DNA of 64,000 nt from Candidatus Poribacteria bacterium (GTDB lineage Bacteria > Poribacteria > WGA-4E > WGA-3G): NCBI GenBank assembly GCA_958295945.1, contig OY282386.1, forward strand, positions 3,534,001 through 3,598,000, written 5' to 3'. Shown piece after piece: positions 36,082 to 44,500 of this stretch (positions within the stretch are counted from its first letter, which is position 1; each line of letters opens with the position of its first letter). The position numbers and the translations under genes were made by a program. The notes under the pieces are model-generated. The model saw only the letters and a list, made by a program, of their open reading frames with translations. It made no database searches and was not told where the DNA came from.

Positions 36082-37302
36082 ATGGCAATAAGAAGTCGAA
36101 TCTCATCGCGGTTCCTTGTCAATCAACTTGCAACCGCAGTAACACAAGATTGGAAAACAGCACGTAAACTGATGCGGTACCAAATGGCAAAAGAGACATT
36201 TAACATGCGTCATCCCTTTGGTGCAAAGCACGGAAAAGGTGATGAGATCCAGTTAGTAAGTCTACGTATTACAGATATGTGTAATCTCCGTTGTCATTCT
36301 TGCGGACAATGGGGTGATAACGGATATCTTCTCGACAAATCACTCAAAGAGCTAAAGCAACGAGAAGTGCCTGTAGAAATATATAAAGACCTCGTTGACC
36401 AAATTGTTGACGCTGGATGGTCTCCTGTATGGTACATCTGGGGTGGTGAACCGATGCTATATCCCGGTATTATTGAGTTAATGCATTATATCAAAGAGAA
36501 AGACATGCCGATCTCACTGGTTAGTAATGCAACAAACATTGCAAGACGTGCTGATGACATAATGGAAACATGTAAAATAGTATATCTCAGTGTTGACGGT
36601 CCAGACGAAGAAATCCATAACACACAACGTCCAGGTGTTTCAGAGAATTATGACAATTTCAAAGATGTCAAAGCTGCATTAGAGACACTGAATGCAGAAA
36701 AAGAACGTAAGAACACAACGTTCCCATATATAATTCCACTCAGTTGTATCACTATGTATAACATTGATTATGTGGTTGATCTGTACAAGTTCACAAGCCA
36801 ATATGCCGATGCTCAGATATTCTACCTAACTTGGTGGATAGATTCTGAATCCGCACAAGAACATACAGAAGACTTTGAACAGCGTTTTGGATTTAAACCA
36901 CAAACACATTACGGATGGATCGGCACATGGCACGACTTTGATCATGGTGATATACTTGATAGGTTTGAAGAGATGGAAAACTTATCACATGAACAGAAGC
37001 GATGTCCACCTATCATGATGCCAAGGTTAAACTCAAAGGGTGAAATCCAAACATATTACACAGACCATAGCGAAACCTTTGGATATAATCAATGTGTTAG
37101 CATATTTATGACGCTTGAGATTGATAGCAACGGTGATGTTAGTCTGTGTCGGGACTATCATGACTATATTATCGGCAACATCAAAGAGGATAAGGTTGTT
37201 GATATGTGGAATAATCAGAAGGCAATGAAATTCCGTCAATCTGTTAGCACTGATGGACCGATGCCTGTGTGTCGCCGCTGTTGTGGTTTAATGGGATATT
37301 AG
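36082..37302 (+). CDS. Radical SAM/SPASM domain protein
   Basis: A 406-residue radical SAM enzyme. The AdoMet-cleaving 4Fe-4S cluster motif is C67-N-L-R-C71-H-S-C74, followed by 'WYIWGGEPMLYPG' (GGEP motif, about 125-133) and 'YLSVDGPDEEIHN'. The C-terminal part has SPASM-like cysteines: 'CVSIFMTLEIDSNGDVSLC', then 'CRRCCG' near the end, probably auxiliary cluster ligands. The start at 36082 is favoured by ATGGAGTAATT upstream; a longer frame from 36046 lacks such a site. The substrate is unknown. Members act in peptide maturation, cofactor synthesis and lipid-linked pathways, and the adjacent isomerase-like gene, 45 bp downstream, may be functionally linked. Confidence 0.88.
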   Translation: MAIRSRISSRFLVNQLATAVTQDWKTARKLMRYQMAKETFNMRHPFGAKHGKGDEIQLVSLRITDMCNLRCHSCGQWGDNGYLLDKSLKELKQREVPVEIYKDLVDQIVDAGWSPVWYIWGGEPMLYPGIIELMHYIKEKDMPISLVSNATNIARRADDIMETCKIVYLSVDGPDEEIHNTQRPGVSENYDNFKDVKAALETLNAEKERKNTTFPYIIPLSCITMYNIDYVVDLYKFTSQYADAQIFYLTWWIDSESAQEHTEDFEQRFGFKPQTHYGWIGTWHDFDHGDILDRFEEMENLSHEQKRCPPIMMPRLNSKGEIQTYYTDHSETFGYNQCVSIFMTLEIDSNGDVSLCRDYHDYIIGNIKEDKVVDMWNNQKAMKFRQSVSTDGPMPVCRRCCGLMGY

Positions 37303-37347
37303 AAGAATTTACAGACAGAACAACATATCAAAAGAGAAGGAAATAAT

Positions 37348-38211
37348 ATGAAAATTGGACTACGTATTCCTGGTACTGCCCGTCAAATGCCATTCTCGGA
37401 CTTTTGTAAATGGTGTGCTGATAACGGATTTGAAGCAATTGATATTGGAGAAGCCACACCTGAAGTTGTGAAAACAGCAAGAGATGCGGGGTTGGAAATC
37501 GGAAGTGCTGATTTACCGGGAACTCGTGAACTCCTTAGTGCAAAAAAATCTACACAGAAATCCGGTGCTGATAAAGCAAAAGCATCCATTCAAGCTGCTG
37601 CAGAAAACGGTGTTCACATCATGTTCTGTGTTTTCGTTCCAGAAGACGCAGGTCTCGGTCGCGGAAAGAATTTTGACATCTGGAAAGAAACCGTTCCACC
37701 TATTGCCGAATTTGCCGAATCCCATGATGTAACTATAGTCATAGAGGGATGGCCTGGTGGTGCTCCTACATATCCGGCACTCGGATGTACGCCTGAGATG
37801 TGGCGTGCCATGTTTGCTGAATGTCCTTCATCCGGTTTAAGTCTCAATTATGACCCATCACACCTTGTCAGAATAGGGATTGACCACATCCGTGCACTCA
37901 GCGAATTTGCTTCTCATGTTAAACATGTCCACGGAAAAGATACGGTATTTGACGAGGAAGCACTATACTTGCACGGCAATTTGGGACCGAGTTTCAGTTC
38001 ACCTCGCGGTTACGGTGAGGATTGGTGGCGATACACCATTCCCGGTGATGGCGTTGTGGATTGGCTGAAAGTCGTGCAGATTCTTGAAGACGCAGATTTT
38101 GATGGCATCGTCAGCGTTGAGTTGGAAGACTATCGTTATTCAGGATCATGGGAAGCAGAATCGGATGGACTGCTCCGTTCCTATGAATGTCTCTCCTGCT
38201 TTGTGCGGTAA
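37348..38211 (+). CDS. Sugar phosphate isomerase/epimerase-type TIM barrel protein
   Basis: A 287-residue protein of the xylose-isomerase-like TIM barrel superfamily (AP_endonuc_2 fold). Typical metal-site strands are visible: 'TIVIEGWPGG' (Glu, about 130-140), 'LNYDPSHLVRIGID' (Asp/His, about 170-183), 'VKHVHGKD' (His, about 192-199) and 'GIVSVELEDYRY' (Glu, about 262). These residues normally bind Mn or Mg for isomerisation or epimerisation of a sugar. No signal peptide. An AGAAGGAAATAAT ribosome-binding site precedes the ATG. The substrate is not predictable. Confidence 0.85.
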   Translation: MKIGLRIPGTARQMPFSDFCKWCADNGFEAIDIGEATPEVVKTARDAGLEIGSADLPGTRELLSAKKSTQKSGADKAKASIQAAAENGVHIMFCVFVPEDAGLGRGKNFDIWKETVPPIAEFAESHDVTIVIEGWPGGAPTYPALGCTPEMWRAMFAECPSSGLSLNYDPSHLVRIGIDHIRALSEFASHVKHVHGKDTVFDEEALYLHGNLGPSFSSPRGYGEDWWRYTIPGDGVVDWLKVVQILEDADFDGIVSVELEDYRYSGSWEAESDGLLRSYECLSCFVR

Positions 38212-38311
38212 CAGGCTCACAATATACTCCGATAAACGTAGCGCGAGGACTCTGTGCCTCACAAAATCATTAACTATATACCTTTTGAAAACAGAATTAT
38301 ATTGGTGATAA

Positions 38312-39271
38312 ATGCCTATTTTTAAATTAGAAGGTGACGATATATCTACTGCAGAACTTATCCCTGCTAAGGAAACAAACTTAGAACTTGAAAGTCATTT
38401 GGAGGACTGGCTTGAAAATAGTCCGCGACAGACTCTTGCTCAAGAGGATTTTCTGTGGATTGGTCGGCAAACGAGTGCTAAAGATGAGGAAGGAACCCTG
38501 TTCCCTGATTTACTTGGAGTGGATGCAGAAGGAAATCTGGTGATTGTTGAGTTAAAGCGGGACCAAGCTCCGCGTGATGTAATAGCACAATTGCTTGAAT
38601 ACGCAGCATGGGCAAGCGAACTTTCTGATGATCAAATCCAAGAAATTGCAGATGATTATTTTGAAACAGGTGATGAATCCAATAGGAAACAATTCCATCA
38701 AGTCTTTAAGGATGTGTTTGAATTAACCGACACTGACGAAATACCGCATTTAAATCATAACCTACGGCTATACATTGTTGCTTCAGACATTCCCTCAAGA
38801 GTTGCTCGTGTTTGCCGATTCCTCCGAACTTCACAAGGAATGGACATAAATTGTATCAATGTCTCCATTTTTGAAACAGAAAAAGGAGAACGACTTGTAA
38901 GTATGGAAGCAAAAGTTGGAGATGAGCAGCTCGCTGCACCTAATAAATCTAGGAACAAGTCTTCCTCTCCTCCGCAACCTCCGAGCGATGAACCAGAAGA
39001 ACAGATTGTATGGAAAGCTGTTCAGGAATTTACAAAAGGTGATCTAAACGCTATATTCTCTCTCAAAGAAATTGAACAAGTTGTTTCGGGAAAGCATCCT
39101 GATTTCAAGGTGTACAAAGTAAGAAGATGGATAAGGGGATGCTGTGTTAAGTTCCCGACACGGTATAACTATCCCAGAGGGGAGGATAGATATTGGTGGA
39201 TAGGAAGGAATAAATACCGCCTGTACGATCCTGAAAAAGATAAAATGGAAAGTGATGGAGAGACTAAATAA
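38312..39271 (+). CDS. PD-(D/E)XK nuclease (DUF91/NucS-like) with C-terminal accessory domain
   Basis: A 319-residue protein. The N-terminal half (about 20-120) contains the endonuclease NucS/DUF91-like pattern: 'FPDLLGVDAEGNLVIVELKRDQAPRDVIAQLLEYAAW', with D in FPDLLG, E and K in VELKRD as the PD-(D/E)XK triad, and a helix with Q-L-x-E-Y. The C-terminal 90 residues (about 228-319; 'WKAVQEFTKGD...DRYWWIGRNKYRLYDPEKDKME') form a separate domain. That domain is repeated as a stand-alone protein in the next gene. A low-complexity linker (KSSSPPQPPSDEPEEQ) joins them. The neighbours (DUF2283 protein, D12 adenine methylase) suggest a restriction-modification or repair role, which is inference. Confidence 0.75.
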   Translation: MPIFKLEGDDISTAELIPAKETNLELESHLEDWLENSPRQTLAQEDFLWIGRQTSAKDEEGTLFPDLLGVDAEGNLVIVELKRDQAPRDVIAQLLEYAAWASELSDDQIQEIADDYFETGDESNRKQFHQVFKDVFELTDTDEIPHLNHNLRLYIVASDIPSRVARVCRFLRTSQGMDINCINVSIFETEKGERLVSMEAKVGDEQLAAPNKSRNKSSSPPQPPSDEPEEQIVWKAVQEFTKGDLNAIFSLKEIEQVVSGKHPDFKVYKVRRWIRGCCVKFPTRYNYPRGEDRYWWIGRNKYRLYDPEKDKMESDGETK

Positions 39272-39272
39272 T

Positions 39273-39596
39273 ATGAAAATAGAACTTTCAGATCGGTGGT
39301 CAGGACCCAAGACAGTCAAACAAGTAGTATGGGAAGCGGTTCTGGAATTAACAGATGGAGATACAAATATCGAATTTGCGATCAAAGATGTTAAGCCAGT
39401 CATCTCAAAGAAGTATCCTAACTACAAATTGAGTAACGTGGGTTGTGAAATTACTTCAGACTGTGTCAATCATACATCACGACATCATTATCATGGTGGA
39501 AGCGATAGATATTGGTGGATATCAACGGGAAAATACCGCCTATATGATCCCGAAAAGGACAAGATTGAGGATTCAACAGATTCGATTCAGGATTAG
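39273..39596 (+). CDS. Stand-alone copy of the nuclease C-terminal domain
   Basis: A 107-residue protein (from ATG 39273, one base after the nuclease stop) that aligns with the last 90 residues of that nuclease. Shared features are 'VVWEAVLELTDGD', a 'K(H/Y)P(D/N)(F/Y)K' segment, 'DRYWWI...GKYRLYDPEKDKIE' and similar spacing. It contains no catalytic motif. It may be a DNA- or partner-binding module expressed both fused and free. GTG 39252 or ATG 39255 would give a slightly longer form overlapping the nuclease gene. The domain probably corresponds to an uncharacterised DUF; I cannot name it with certainty. Confidence 0.75.
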   Translation: MKIELSDRWSGPKTVKQVVWEAVLELTDGDTNIEFAIKDVKPVISKKYPNYKLSNVGCEITSDCVNHTSRHHYHGGSDRYWWISTGKYRLYDPEKDKIEDSTDSIQD

Positions 39597-39614
39597 GACA
39601 CGGAGGTATACCCC

Positions 39615-39848
39615 ATGAATAAACCAAAAATGAAATATTTTGACCAAGAAGATATATTACATCTCGTTATTTCTGAAGAACGACAGGGAGATAGTCTGGA
39701 ATTGAGTCCTAATATCACGGCTGAATTGAATGATAACGGCGAACTCATCGGTATTGAGATTCTGAATGCCAGTACTTTAATTCAGGAAGCCGTTTTAGGT
39801 AAGGCAACTGCTAAAGAACTTACTTTTTCCAATGTCAAGATTGCATAA
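39615..39848 (+). CDS. DUF2283 family small protein
   Basis: A 77-residue protein fitting DUF2283: an N-terminal 'YFDQEDILHLVIS' strand, 'SLELSPNITAELNDNGELIGIEILNAS' core and a short helical end. DUF2283 proteins are small, often encoded beside toxins, restriction genes or methylases, and of unproven function; some are treated as antitoxin-like. It starts 18 bp after the free-standing domain and overlaps the methylase start by 17 bases, so translation is probably coupled. A GGAGGTATACCCC ribosome-binding site precedes the ATG. Confidence 0.75.
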   Translation: MNKPKMKYFDQEDILHLVISEERQGDSLELSPNITAELNDNGELIGIEILNASTLIQEAVLGKATAKELTFSNVKIA

Positions 39849-40962
39849 TTTGAAATACAATCCCGAAACACCATCCACAGAAGGCATAAAATATGCCGGA
39901 TCTAAACTAAAACTCATCCCACAAATCCTGCAACTTGCAAAGAAAGTTGATGCAAAGACGATTTTAGACGGTTTTTCAGGTACAACCCGCGTCTCACAAG
40001 CATTCGCAAAACTCGGTTATTCTGTCCACTGCAACGACATCGCGCACTGGTCAGAAGTGTTGGGAACTTGCTACCTTCTCAACGAAAAGCCACGAACTGA
40101 CTATCAACCCCTGATTGATCATCTAAACGCTGTTTCCCCGATAGATGGATGGTTCACAGAACATTACGGTGGACATTCAAACGATGGATCTGCAATCCAA
40201 GTAGATGGACTTAAGAAACCTTGGCAGTTACATAACACACAGAAATTAGATGCGATTCGTGACGAAATTGAGAATCTAAACCTTGATGTCGTTGATAAAG
40301 CCGTTGCACTTACAAGTCTAATGTTAGGAATGGATCGTGTGGACAGTACACTCGGACACTATTCTGCATACCTCAAAGACTGGTCACCACGTTCCTATAA
40401 AAACCTTGTGCTTGAAGTGCCAAAACTCTTTACTTCCGAAGGAAAGCATCAAGTGCATAGATCTGACATCTTTAATCTTGTACCACAGCTTGATGTTGAC
40501 CTCGCATACTTTGATCCCCCTTACGGTTCAAACAACGAAAAGATGCCGCCATCTCGTGTGAGATATGCGGCATATTACCATCTATGGAAAAGCATCATTC
40601 TGTATGACAAACCGAACCTGTTCGGCAAAGCAAAGCGACGCGAGGATACATCAGATCAACTTGCCGCTTCCGTATTTGAGGAATTCCGACGTAATGACAA
40701 TGGACGTTTCATTGCTGTCGAAGCACTTGAAAGATTGATCAAGATGACGCAAGCGCGTTGGATCATCCTGTCATACAGTTCAGGAGGACGTGCAACTGCT
40801 GAAGAACTCAACGAGGTAATGCAAACAAACGGAAAATTGCTTGCTGTTGTTGAGGTCAACTATAAACGAAATGTTATGGCAAGTATGAAATGGACAAACG
40901 AATGGTTGAGTGCAACTCAAAATCCAAACAGAGAGTTTCTTTTCCTACTTGAGAAGAATTAG
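39832..40962 (+). CDS. D12-class N6-adenine DNA methyltransferase
   Basis: A 376-residue Dam/D12-class methyltransferase. The N-terminal 'GIKYAGSKLKLIPQI' matches the D12 opening (K-x-x-G-x-K), 'ILDGFSGTTRVSQAF' (about 44-58) is the AdoMet-binding motif I, and 'LAYFDPPYGSN' (about 225-235) is the catalytic DPPY. Together they indicate adenine-N6 methylation of duplex DNA. It overlaps the DUF2283 gene. Its last 87 codons and the following pfkB 3' end are duplicated 1811 bp downstream (42513-42919). Together with the upstream nuclease it could be a type II-like modification partner. Confidence 0.87.
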   Translation: MSRLHNLKYNPETPSTEGIKYAGSKLKLIPQILQLAKKVDAKTILDGFSGTTRVSQAFAKLGYSVHCNDIAHWSEVLGTCYLLNEKPRTDYQPLIDHLNAVSPIDGWFTEHYGGHSNDGSAIQVDGLKKPWQLHNTQKLDAIRDEIENLNLDVVDKAVALTSLMLGMDRVDSTLGHYSAYLKDWSPRSYKNLVLEVPKLFTSEGKHQVHRSDIFNLVPQLDVDLAYFDPPYGSNNEKMPPSRVRYAAYYHLWKSIILYDKPNLFGKAKRREDTSDQLAASVFEEFRRNDNGRFIAVEALERLIKMTQARWIILSYSSGGRATAEELNEVMQTNGKLLAVVEVNYKRNVMASMKWTNEWLSATQNPNREFLFLLEKN

Positions 40963-41108
40963 CGACTGATTCTAACACTTCCTGCCTGCATCGCTTTCTC
41001 TGCCTCTGCTACCGTTGCCCAGTTAAAATCTCCTGGGAAGGTGTGTGCCAAAGCAGAATATCCGCCAGCAAAGTCAACTGCATCTTGCGGAGATTTTCCA
41101 TTCAATTG
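40702..41108. repeat. Left copy of a 407 bp direct duplication
   Basis: Matches 42513-42919 at a constant offset of 1811 bp with roughly twenty-odd substitutions by eye. It covers the methylase 3' end and the converging pfkB 3' end. Outside it, the left locus has the intact methylase and the right locus the intact pfkB. The interval between the copies carries a TPR gene and repeats. Confidence 0.9.
40959..41108 (-). pseudogene. 3' fragment of pfkB
   Basis: Encodes only the last 49 or so residues of the kinase at 42770-43813 (LNGKSPQDAVDFAGGYSALAH onward), ending at the same stop. Upstream of 41108 the resemblance stops abruptly and the frame continues into repeat sequence. It is a by-product of the 407 bp duplication and cannot encode a kinase. 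Confidence 0.9.
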
Positions 41109-41194
41109 TGATAAAAAACAACCAAAACACCTAAAACTAAATAACCCTGACGCAAGGGTGTGTAAAGATTTTGTCACTAACTTCTCACCATGAA

Positions 41195-41309
41195 TTGTAG
41201 GGGCCAAATCAACGGTATGAATGCGCTTATGGCATTCCCCGGGTCTCTGTGCCCGCCCGTTGCCTTACAGGACAAGGAATCGCGGGGCACAGAGACCCCG
41301 CCCTACAAT
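41195..41309. repeat. Long inverted repeat F, copy 1
   Basis: Outer arms ATTGTAGGG (41195-41203) and CCCTACAAT (41301-41309) enclose a 14 bp GGGTCTCTGTGCCC / GGGCACAGAGACCC stem. A relative lies at 50408-50489. Both are followed by a CAAAAACTTTACACAC repeat. It lies between the pfkB fragment and the TPR gene. Confidence 0.7.
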
Positions 41310-41383
41310 GGAGGACAGGTTTTTCACTTGAATTGACGTCTACGGTGACAAAAACTTTACACACCCCTGACGCAATAGATTTT

Positions 41384-41413
41384 TTGACAAAAATTTGACG
41401 TTTATACTATAAT
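41384..41413 (+). promoter_or_regulatory. Promoter of the TPR gene
   Basis: TTGACA at 41384-41389 and TATAAT at 41408-41413, spacer 18 bp, both consensus, 32 bp upstream of the ATG. An AAGGAG ribosome-binding site lies between. Confidence 0.7.
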
Positions 41414-41444
41414 ATTTCTCAAGATTAATTTAAGGAGTTTTACC

Positions 41445-42368
41445 ATGTCTCAAAAATTTTTTACTCGCAGGTATATATTAATAACATGCTCAACTCTAAT
41501 TATATGTTTAACATCTATCCTATTAATCAAACGCAGTCACCAAGAGTTAGATTTTGGCAATGAAATTGATGATGCTACATTAGCATATATGGATACATAT
41601 AGAAATAGCGAAACGTTGACAGAAAGTGAGAGATTGGCACTACTACAAAAAAATGTAGTCAGCAAATATCCGAATGCTGATATTTCTATTAGCATTAAAT
41701 TAGATATATCTGAGAAGGCGTATAACTTATCAAAACTGGATGAGCTGCCTGTTGTGCAACACAATCAGCTGTTATACAGGAAACAAAAGGGGTTACTAAA
41801 AGACCATCCCAATTCACCTAAATTATTGCTACATTTAGCAAGGCTTGGTTTCAGATCTTACCCAGAGGATGCAATATCATATTGCAATAAAGTGATTAGT
41901 ATAGACCCTGATAATGTAAATGCATACTTAATTTCTGGTGATGCGTATCAGATATTGGGAAATTTTGACATAGCATTATCACGACTGAAAGAAGGCAACC
42001 ATCAAGTATTAAATCGGATAATTACTGAACTAAATAGACAATACCCGTATGCCACAACTAAGAACTTGCCAGTGTATTATGCCCATGATGTTAATAATGC
42101 TAAGGCATACATGCGGGGGTTGGGTCATAAAGTTGGTAGCGATGTAGATTATGATTTAGATAAAATTGTTACTTACACACAAGGCCTTGTTATTGGATCT
42201 CGCATGGGCTATCCGTTAGCTAATGGTATAACAACGGCAATAGTGGACATGTTTTATTTAGAGCAAATTATGACAAGTATAGATGCTATTCAAGATGACA
42301 ACCCCATTTATACACCAAATTCAAAGGTGCCTATTATTAAGGATATATCTAAAAATACTGATAGGTGA
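41445..42368 (+). CDS. Membrane-anchored TPR-like protein
   Basis: A 307-residue protein with one N-terminal TM helix (about 9-28, YILITCSTLIICLTSILLI) and the rest outside or inside the membrane as a helical domain. A tetratricopeptide-like pair is visible at about 125-185 ('PKLLLHLARLGFRSYPEDAISYCNKVISIDPDNVNAYLISGDAYQILGNFDIALSRLK'). The C-terminal third is unrecognised. It is more AT-rich than its neighbours and sits alone within the insert between the two copies of the 407 bp duplication, behind its own consensus promoter. Transfer as a small cassette is likely. Function unknown. Confidence 0.7.
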   Translation: MSQKFFTRRYILITCSTLIICLTSILLIKRSHQELDFGNEIDDATLAYMDTYRNSETLTESERLALLQKNVVSKYPNADISISIKLDISEKAYNLSKLDELPVVQHNQLLYRKQKGLLKDHPNSPKLLLHLARLGFRSYPEDAISYCNKVISIDPDNVNAYLISGDAYQILGNFDIALSRLKEGNHQVLNRIITELNRQYPYATTKNLPVYYAHDVNNAKAYMRGLGHKVGSDVDYDLDKIVTYTQGLVIGSRMGYPLANGITTAIVDMFYLEQIMTSIDAIQDDNPIYTPNSKVPIIKDISKNTDR

Positions 42369-42469
42369 TAATTTATCATGTTGTACCATTTGTGAAGTTT
42401 AGATTTGTCAGCACTTGGCGATGTATAGTATAACTATTAAGTGTTTAATAGATCTCTTAACGAGCACAT

Positions 42470-42500
42470 CAACCGTAGGTTCCACCAGAACCTACGGTTG
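42470..42500. terminator. Perfect hairpin at the right edge of the insert
   Basis: A 13 bp perfect stem (CAACCGTAGGTTC / GAACCTACGGTTG) with loop CACCA, just before the right duplication copy begins. It could terminate TPR-gene transcription; no T-run follows. Confidence 0.5.
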
Positions 42501-42512
42501 ATATATGACATT

Positions 42513-42773
42513 GGACGCTTCATTGCTGTTGAAGCACTTGAAAGATTGATCAGGATGACGCAAGCGCGTTGGATCATCCTGTCATACAGTTCAGGAGGAC
42601 GTGCAACTGCTGAAGAACTGGACGATGTTATGCGAACATACGGCAAATTGCTTGCTGTTGTTGAGGTTAACTATAAACGAAACGTTATGGCAAGTATGAA
42701 ATGGACAAACGAATGGTTAAGTGCAACTCAAAACCCAAACCGAGAGTTTCTTTTCCTACTTGAGAAGAATTAG
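42513..42773 (+). pseudogene. 3' fragment of the D12 methylase
   Basis: Encodes the final 86 residues of the methylase (GRFIAVEALERLI onward to LLEKN) with a few substitutions, and no AdoMet or DPPY motif. An upstream in-frame GTG at 42441 would permit a 110-residue product, but the added part is repeat sequence. Non-functional as an enzyme. Confidence 0.88.
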
Positions 42774-42919
42774 CGACTGATTCTAACACTTCCTGCCTGC
42801 ATCGCTTTCTCTGCCTCTGCTACCGTTGCCCAGTTAAAATCTCCTGGGAATGTATGAGCCAAAGCAGAATAGCCACCAGCAAAGTCAACCGCTTCTTGCG
42901 GTGATTTTCCATTCAACAG
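42513..42919. repeat. Right copy of the 407 bp direct duplication
   Basis: Counterpart of 40702-41108; see that entry. Here the methylase part is the fragment and the pfkB part is continuous with the intact gene. Confidence 0.9.
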
Positions 42920-43813
42920 ACTATAGATCAATCCAGAAGAGAAACTATCGCCACCACCGACTCTATCCACTAACTCTAAATCTTCATAGATTCGGGAAAA
43001 ATAAAAATTATCGCCATCATATAATAGTGTCCGCCAGTCATTCAACCAACCTGTTTTTGCATCTCTCAACGTTGTCCCGATCATCTCTATGTTGGGAAAT
43101 GCCCCTTTGACTCTTTCTGCTACCTCTTTATAGCTATCTGGTTCAAGTTTACTATACGATTCGGTTGCGCCTTCTGCAGCAAAACCGAGTGATTTCTCAA
43201 AATCTTCCTCATTACCGATAAGGACAGAGACGTGCTCCATCATTGGTCGGTTTGCTGCTTGTGCTTGTTCAGCATTCCACAATTTTGACCGAAAGTTAAG
43301 GTCATAACTTGTTGTGACTCCTGCTGCACGCGCCGCTTTTAATGCTTCTGCAGAAACTGTTGCAGCTGACTCTGACAATGCGGGTGTAATTCCACTCAGA
43401 TGAAACCATCGTGCATTGCTAAAGATAGAAGACCAATCGATCTCACCGAGTTGAACATTTGATATTGCTGAATGACCGCGGTCATAAGTCACACTACTTG
43501 CTCTGGGACCGGCTCCCATCTCAAGATGATAAAACCCGTTGCGTTCATAGCCAACGCCATCAAATTCCACCCATCTGATGTTGGACATGTCTACTCCCAA
43601 CTCCTGCCCTTTGTTACGAATATAACGACCTGACCAGTTATCTACAAGTCGTGATACCCATGCAGTTTTCAATCCGAGTTGTGCTGCGTTGACAGCGACA
43701 TTCATTTCCGCACCACCCGCAGTGATAGATAATGATGAGACTTGCTCCAAACGCATAAACTCCGGTGCAGTGAGTCGAATCATCGCTTCACCAAATGTAA
43801 CCAAATCGTACAT
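42770..43813 (-). CDS. PfkB-family carbohydrate kinase (KdgK-like)
   Basis: A 347-residue ribokinase/PfkB-family kinase, resembling 2-keto-3-deoxygluconate kinases. Visible are the N-terminal 'LVTFGEAMIRLTAPE' and 'GGAEMNVAVNAAQLG' (substrate glycine pair, about 31-46) and the C-terminal catalytic motif 'RVGGGDSFSSGLIY', where Asp289 is the base. The usual GAGD is GGGD here, a known variant in this subfamily. It would phosphorylate a sugar or sugar acid; the specific substrate is inference. Its start lies 3 bp after the upstream small gene on the same strand, implying an operon. Its 3' end is duplicated at 40959-41108. Confidence 0.88.
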   Translation of the reverse strand: MYDLVTFGEAMIRLTAPEFMRLEQVSSLSITAGGAEMNVAVNAAQLGLKTAWVSRLVDNWSGRYIRNKGQELGVDMSNIRWVEFDGVGYERNGFYHLEMGAGPRASSVTYDRGHSAISNVQLGEIDWSSIFSNARWFHLSGITPALSESAATVSAEALKAARAAGVTTSYDLNFRSKLWNAEQAQAANRPMMEHVSVLIGNEEDFEKSLGFAAEGATESYSKLEPDSYKEVAERVKGAFPNIEMIGTTLRDAKTGWLNDWRTLLYDGDNFYFSRIYEDLELVDRVGGGDSFSSGLIYSLLNGKSPQEAVDFAGGYSALAHTFPGDFNWATVAEAEKAMQAGSVRISR

Positions 43814-43816
43814 ATA

Positions 43817-44080
43817 TCATTCTCCTGTCTTTATTCCAGTATTCTCTTTGAATTCATTGTATAATTTTTCCACACACTCTTCACAGAAACAGTATATTTT
43901 ACCGTAAGTTCCTACCTCTTTTTCTACCAATTGATTGATTGGAAAGTCATTCTGGCAGAATGCACAAACTTCCATGGGTTCTGTTGATTCCATTTCATCA
44001 TCAGTTTTCTGCTTAGATACTAAAAGTAAAATCAGAAGTACTATTGTTGGTAAAATGACTACGCAAAAAACAAAAAACAT
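43817..44080 (-). CDS. Small membrane protein with zinc-ribbon-like cysteines
   Basis: An 87-residue protein with an N-terminal TM helix (about 2-22, FFVFCVVILPTIVLLILLLV), an acidic linker, and a cysteine module: C-A-F-C (about 39-42) and C-E-E-C (about 66-69, after a further Cys in CFCEEC). This suggests a four-cysteine metal site facing the cytoplasm or periplasm. It immediately precedes pfkB on the same strand. No family name is recognised. Confidence 0.7.
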   Translation of the reverse strand: MFFVFCVVILPTIVLLILLLVSKQKTDDEMESTEPMEVCAFCQNDFPINQLVEKEVGTYGKIYCFCEECVEKLYNEFKENTGIKTGE

Positions 44081-44236
44081 TGTTTATATCCTTACGATGA
44101 AATGAACCAGTCTGTAATCCGTTAATATAACCTATCAGTGTCATATTGTCAAAGGAAATTGATATGGTCAGGTTGTTTCAAAAACAAATTGACTCGTCAT
44201 AGAACTGTTGATAATATATCATACTTAAGATACATC

Positions 44237-44336
44237 ATGGTAGAATTTAGAATTAAATGAACATTAGGAATTGTAGGAGGGAACTCCGATTCCCGATAAT
44301 CACTGAATTAAATCGCGATTCGGAGATCGCTCCTAC
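44237..44336 (-). repeat. Dispersed repeat D, inverted copy
   Basis: About 100 bp, reverse complement of 7455-7555 at roughly 85% identity by eye. It directly abuts MITE A copy 2, whose first bases overlap its end. The rest of the 44081-44500 gap holds no gene. Confidence 0.75.
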
Positions 44337-44455
44337 TTACGCATTCCCCCTTGATAAGGGGGGTTAAATAGTGCAATATTTCAGTGTTTTTGGTCTTTTT
44401 AACCCCCTAAATCCCCCTTATCAAGGGGACTTTAAGAGAAACTGCGTAAGTCCTG
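44335..44455. mobile_element. MITE-like element A, copy 2
   Basis: Near-identical to 3691-3823 from ACTTACGCA to TGCGTAAGTCCTG. The first four bases of the left terminus (CAGG) are replaced by the end of repeat D, and the interior is slightly shorter. It lies 45 bp upstream of malate synthase. Confidence 0.8.
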
Positions 44456-44500
44456 ACAATGATATTTCATTATACACAATAGTAAAGGGAAACGAATAAC

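Noticed and set aside
40959-41207. 82-residue protein on the minus strand
   Set aside because: Only its last 49 or so residues are protein-like, and they are the duplicated pfkB tail; the start lies in repeat sequence.
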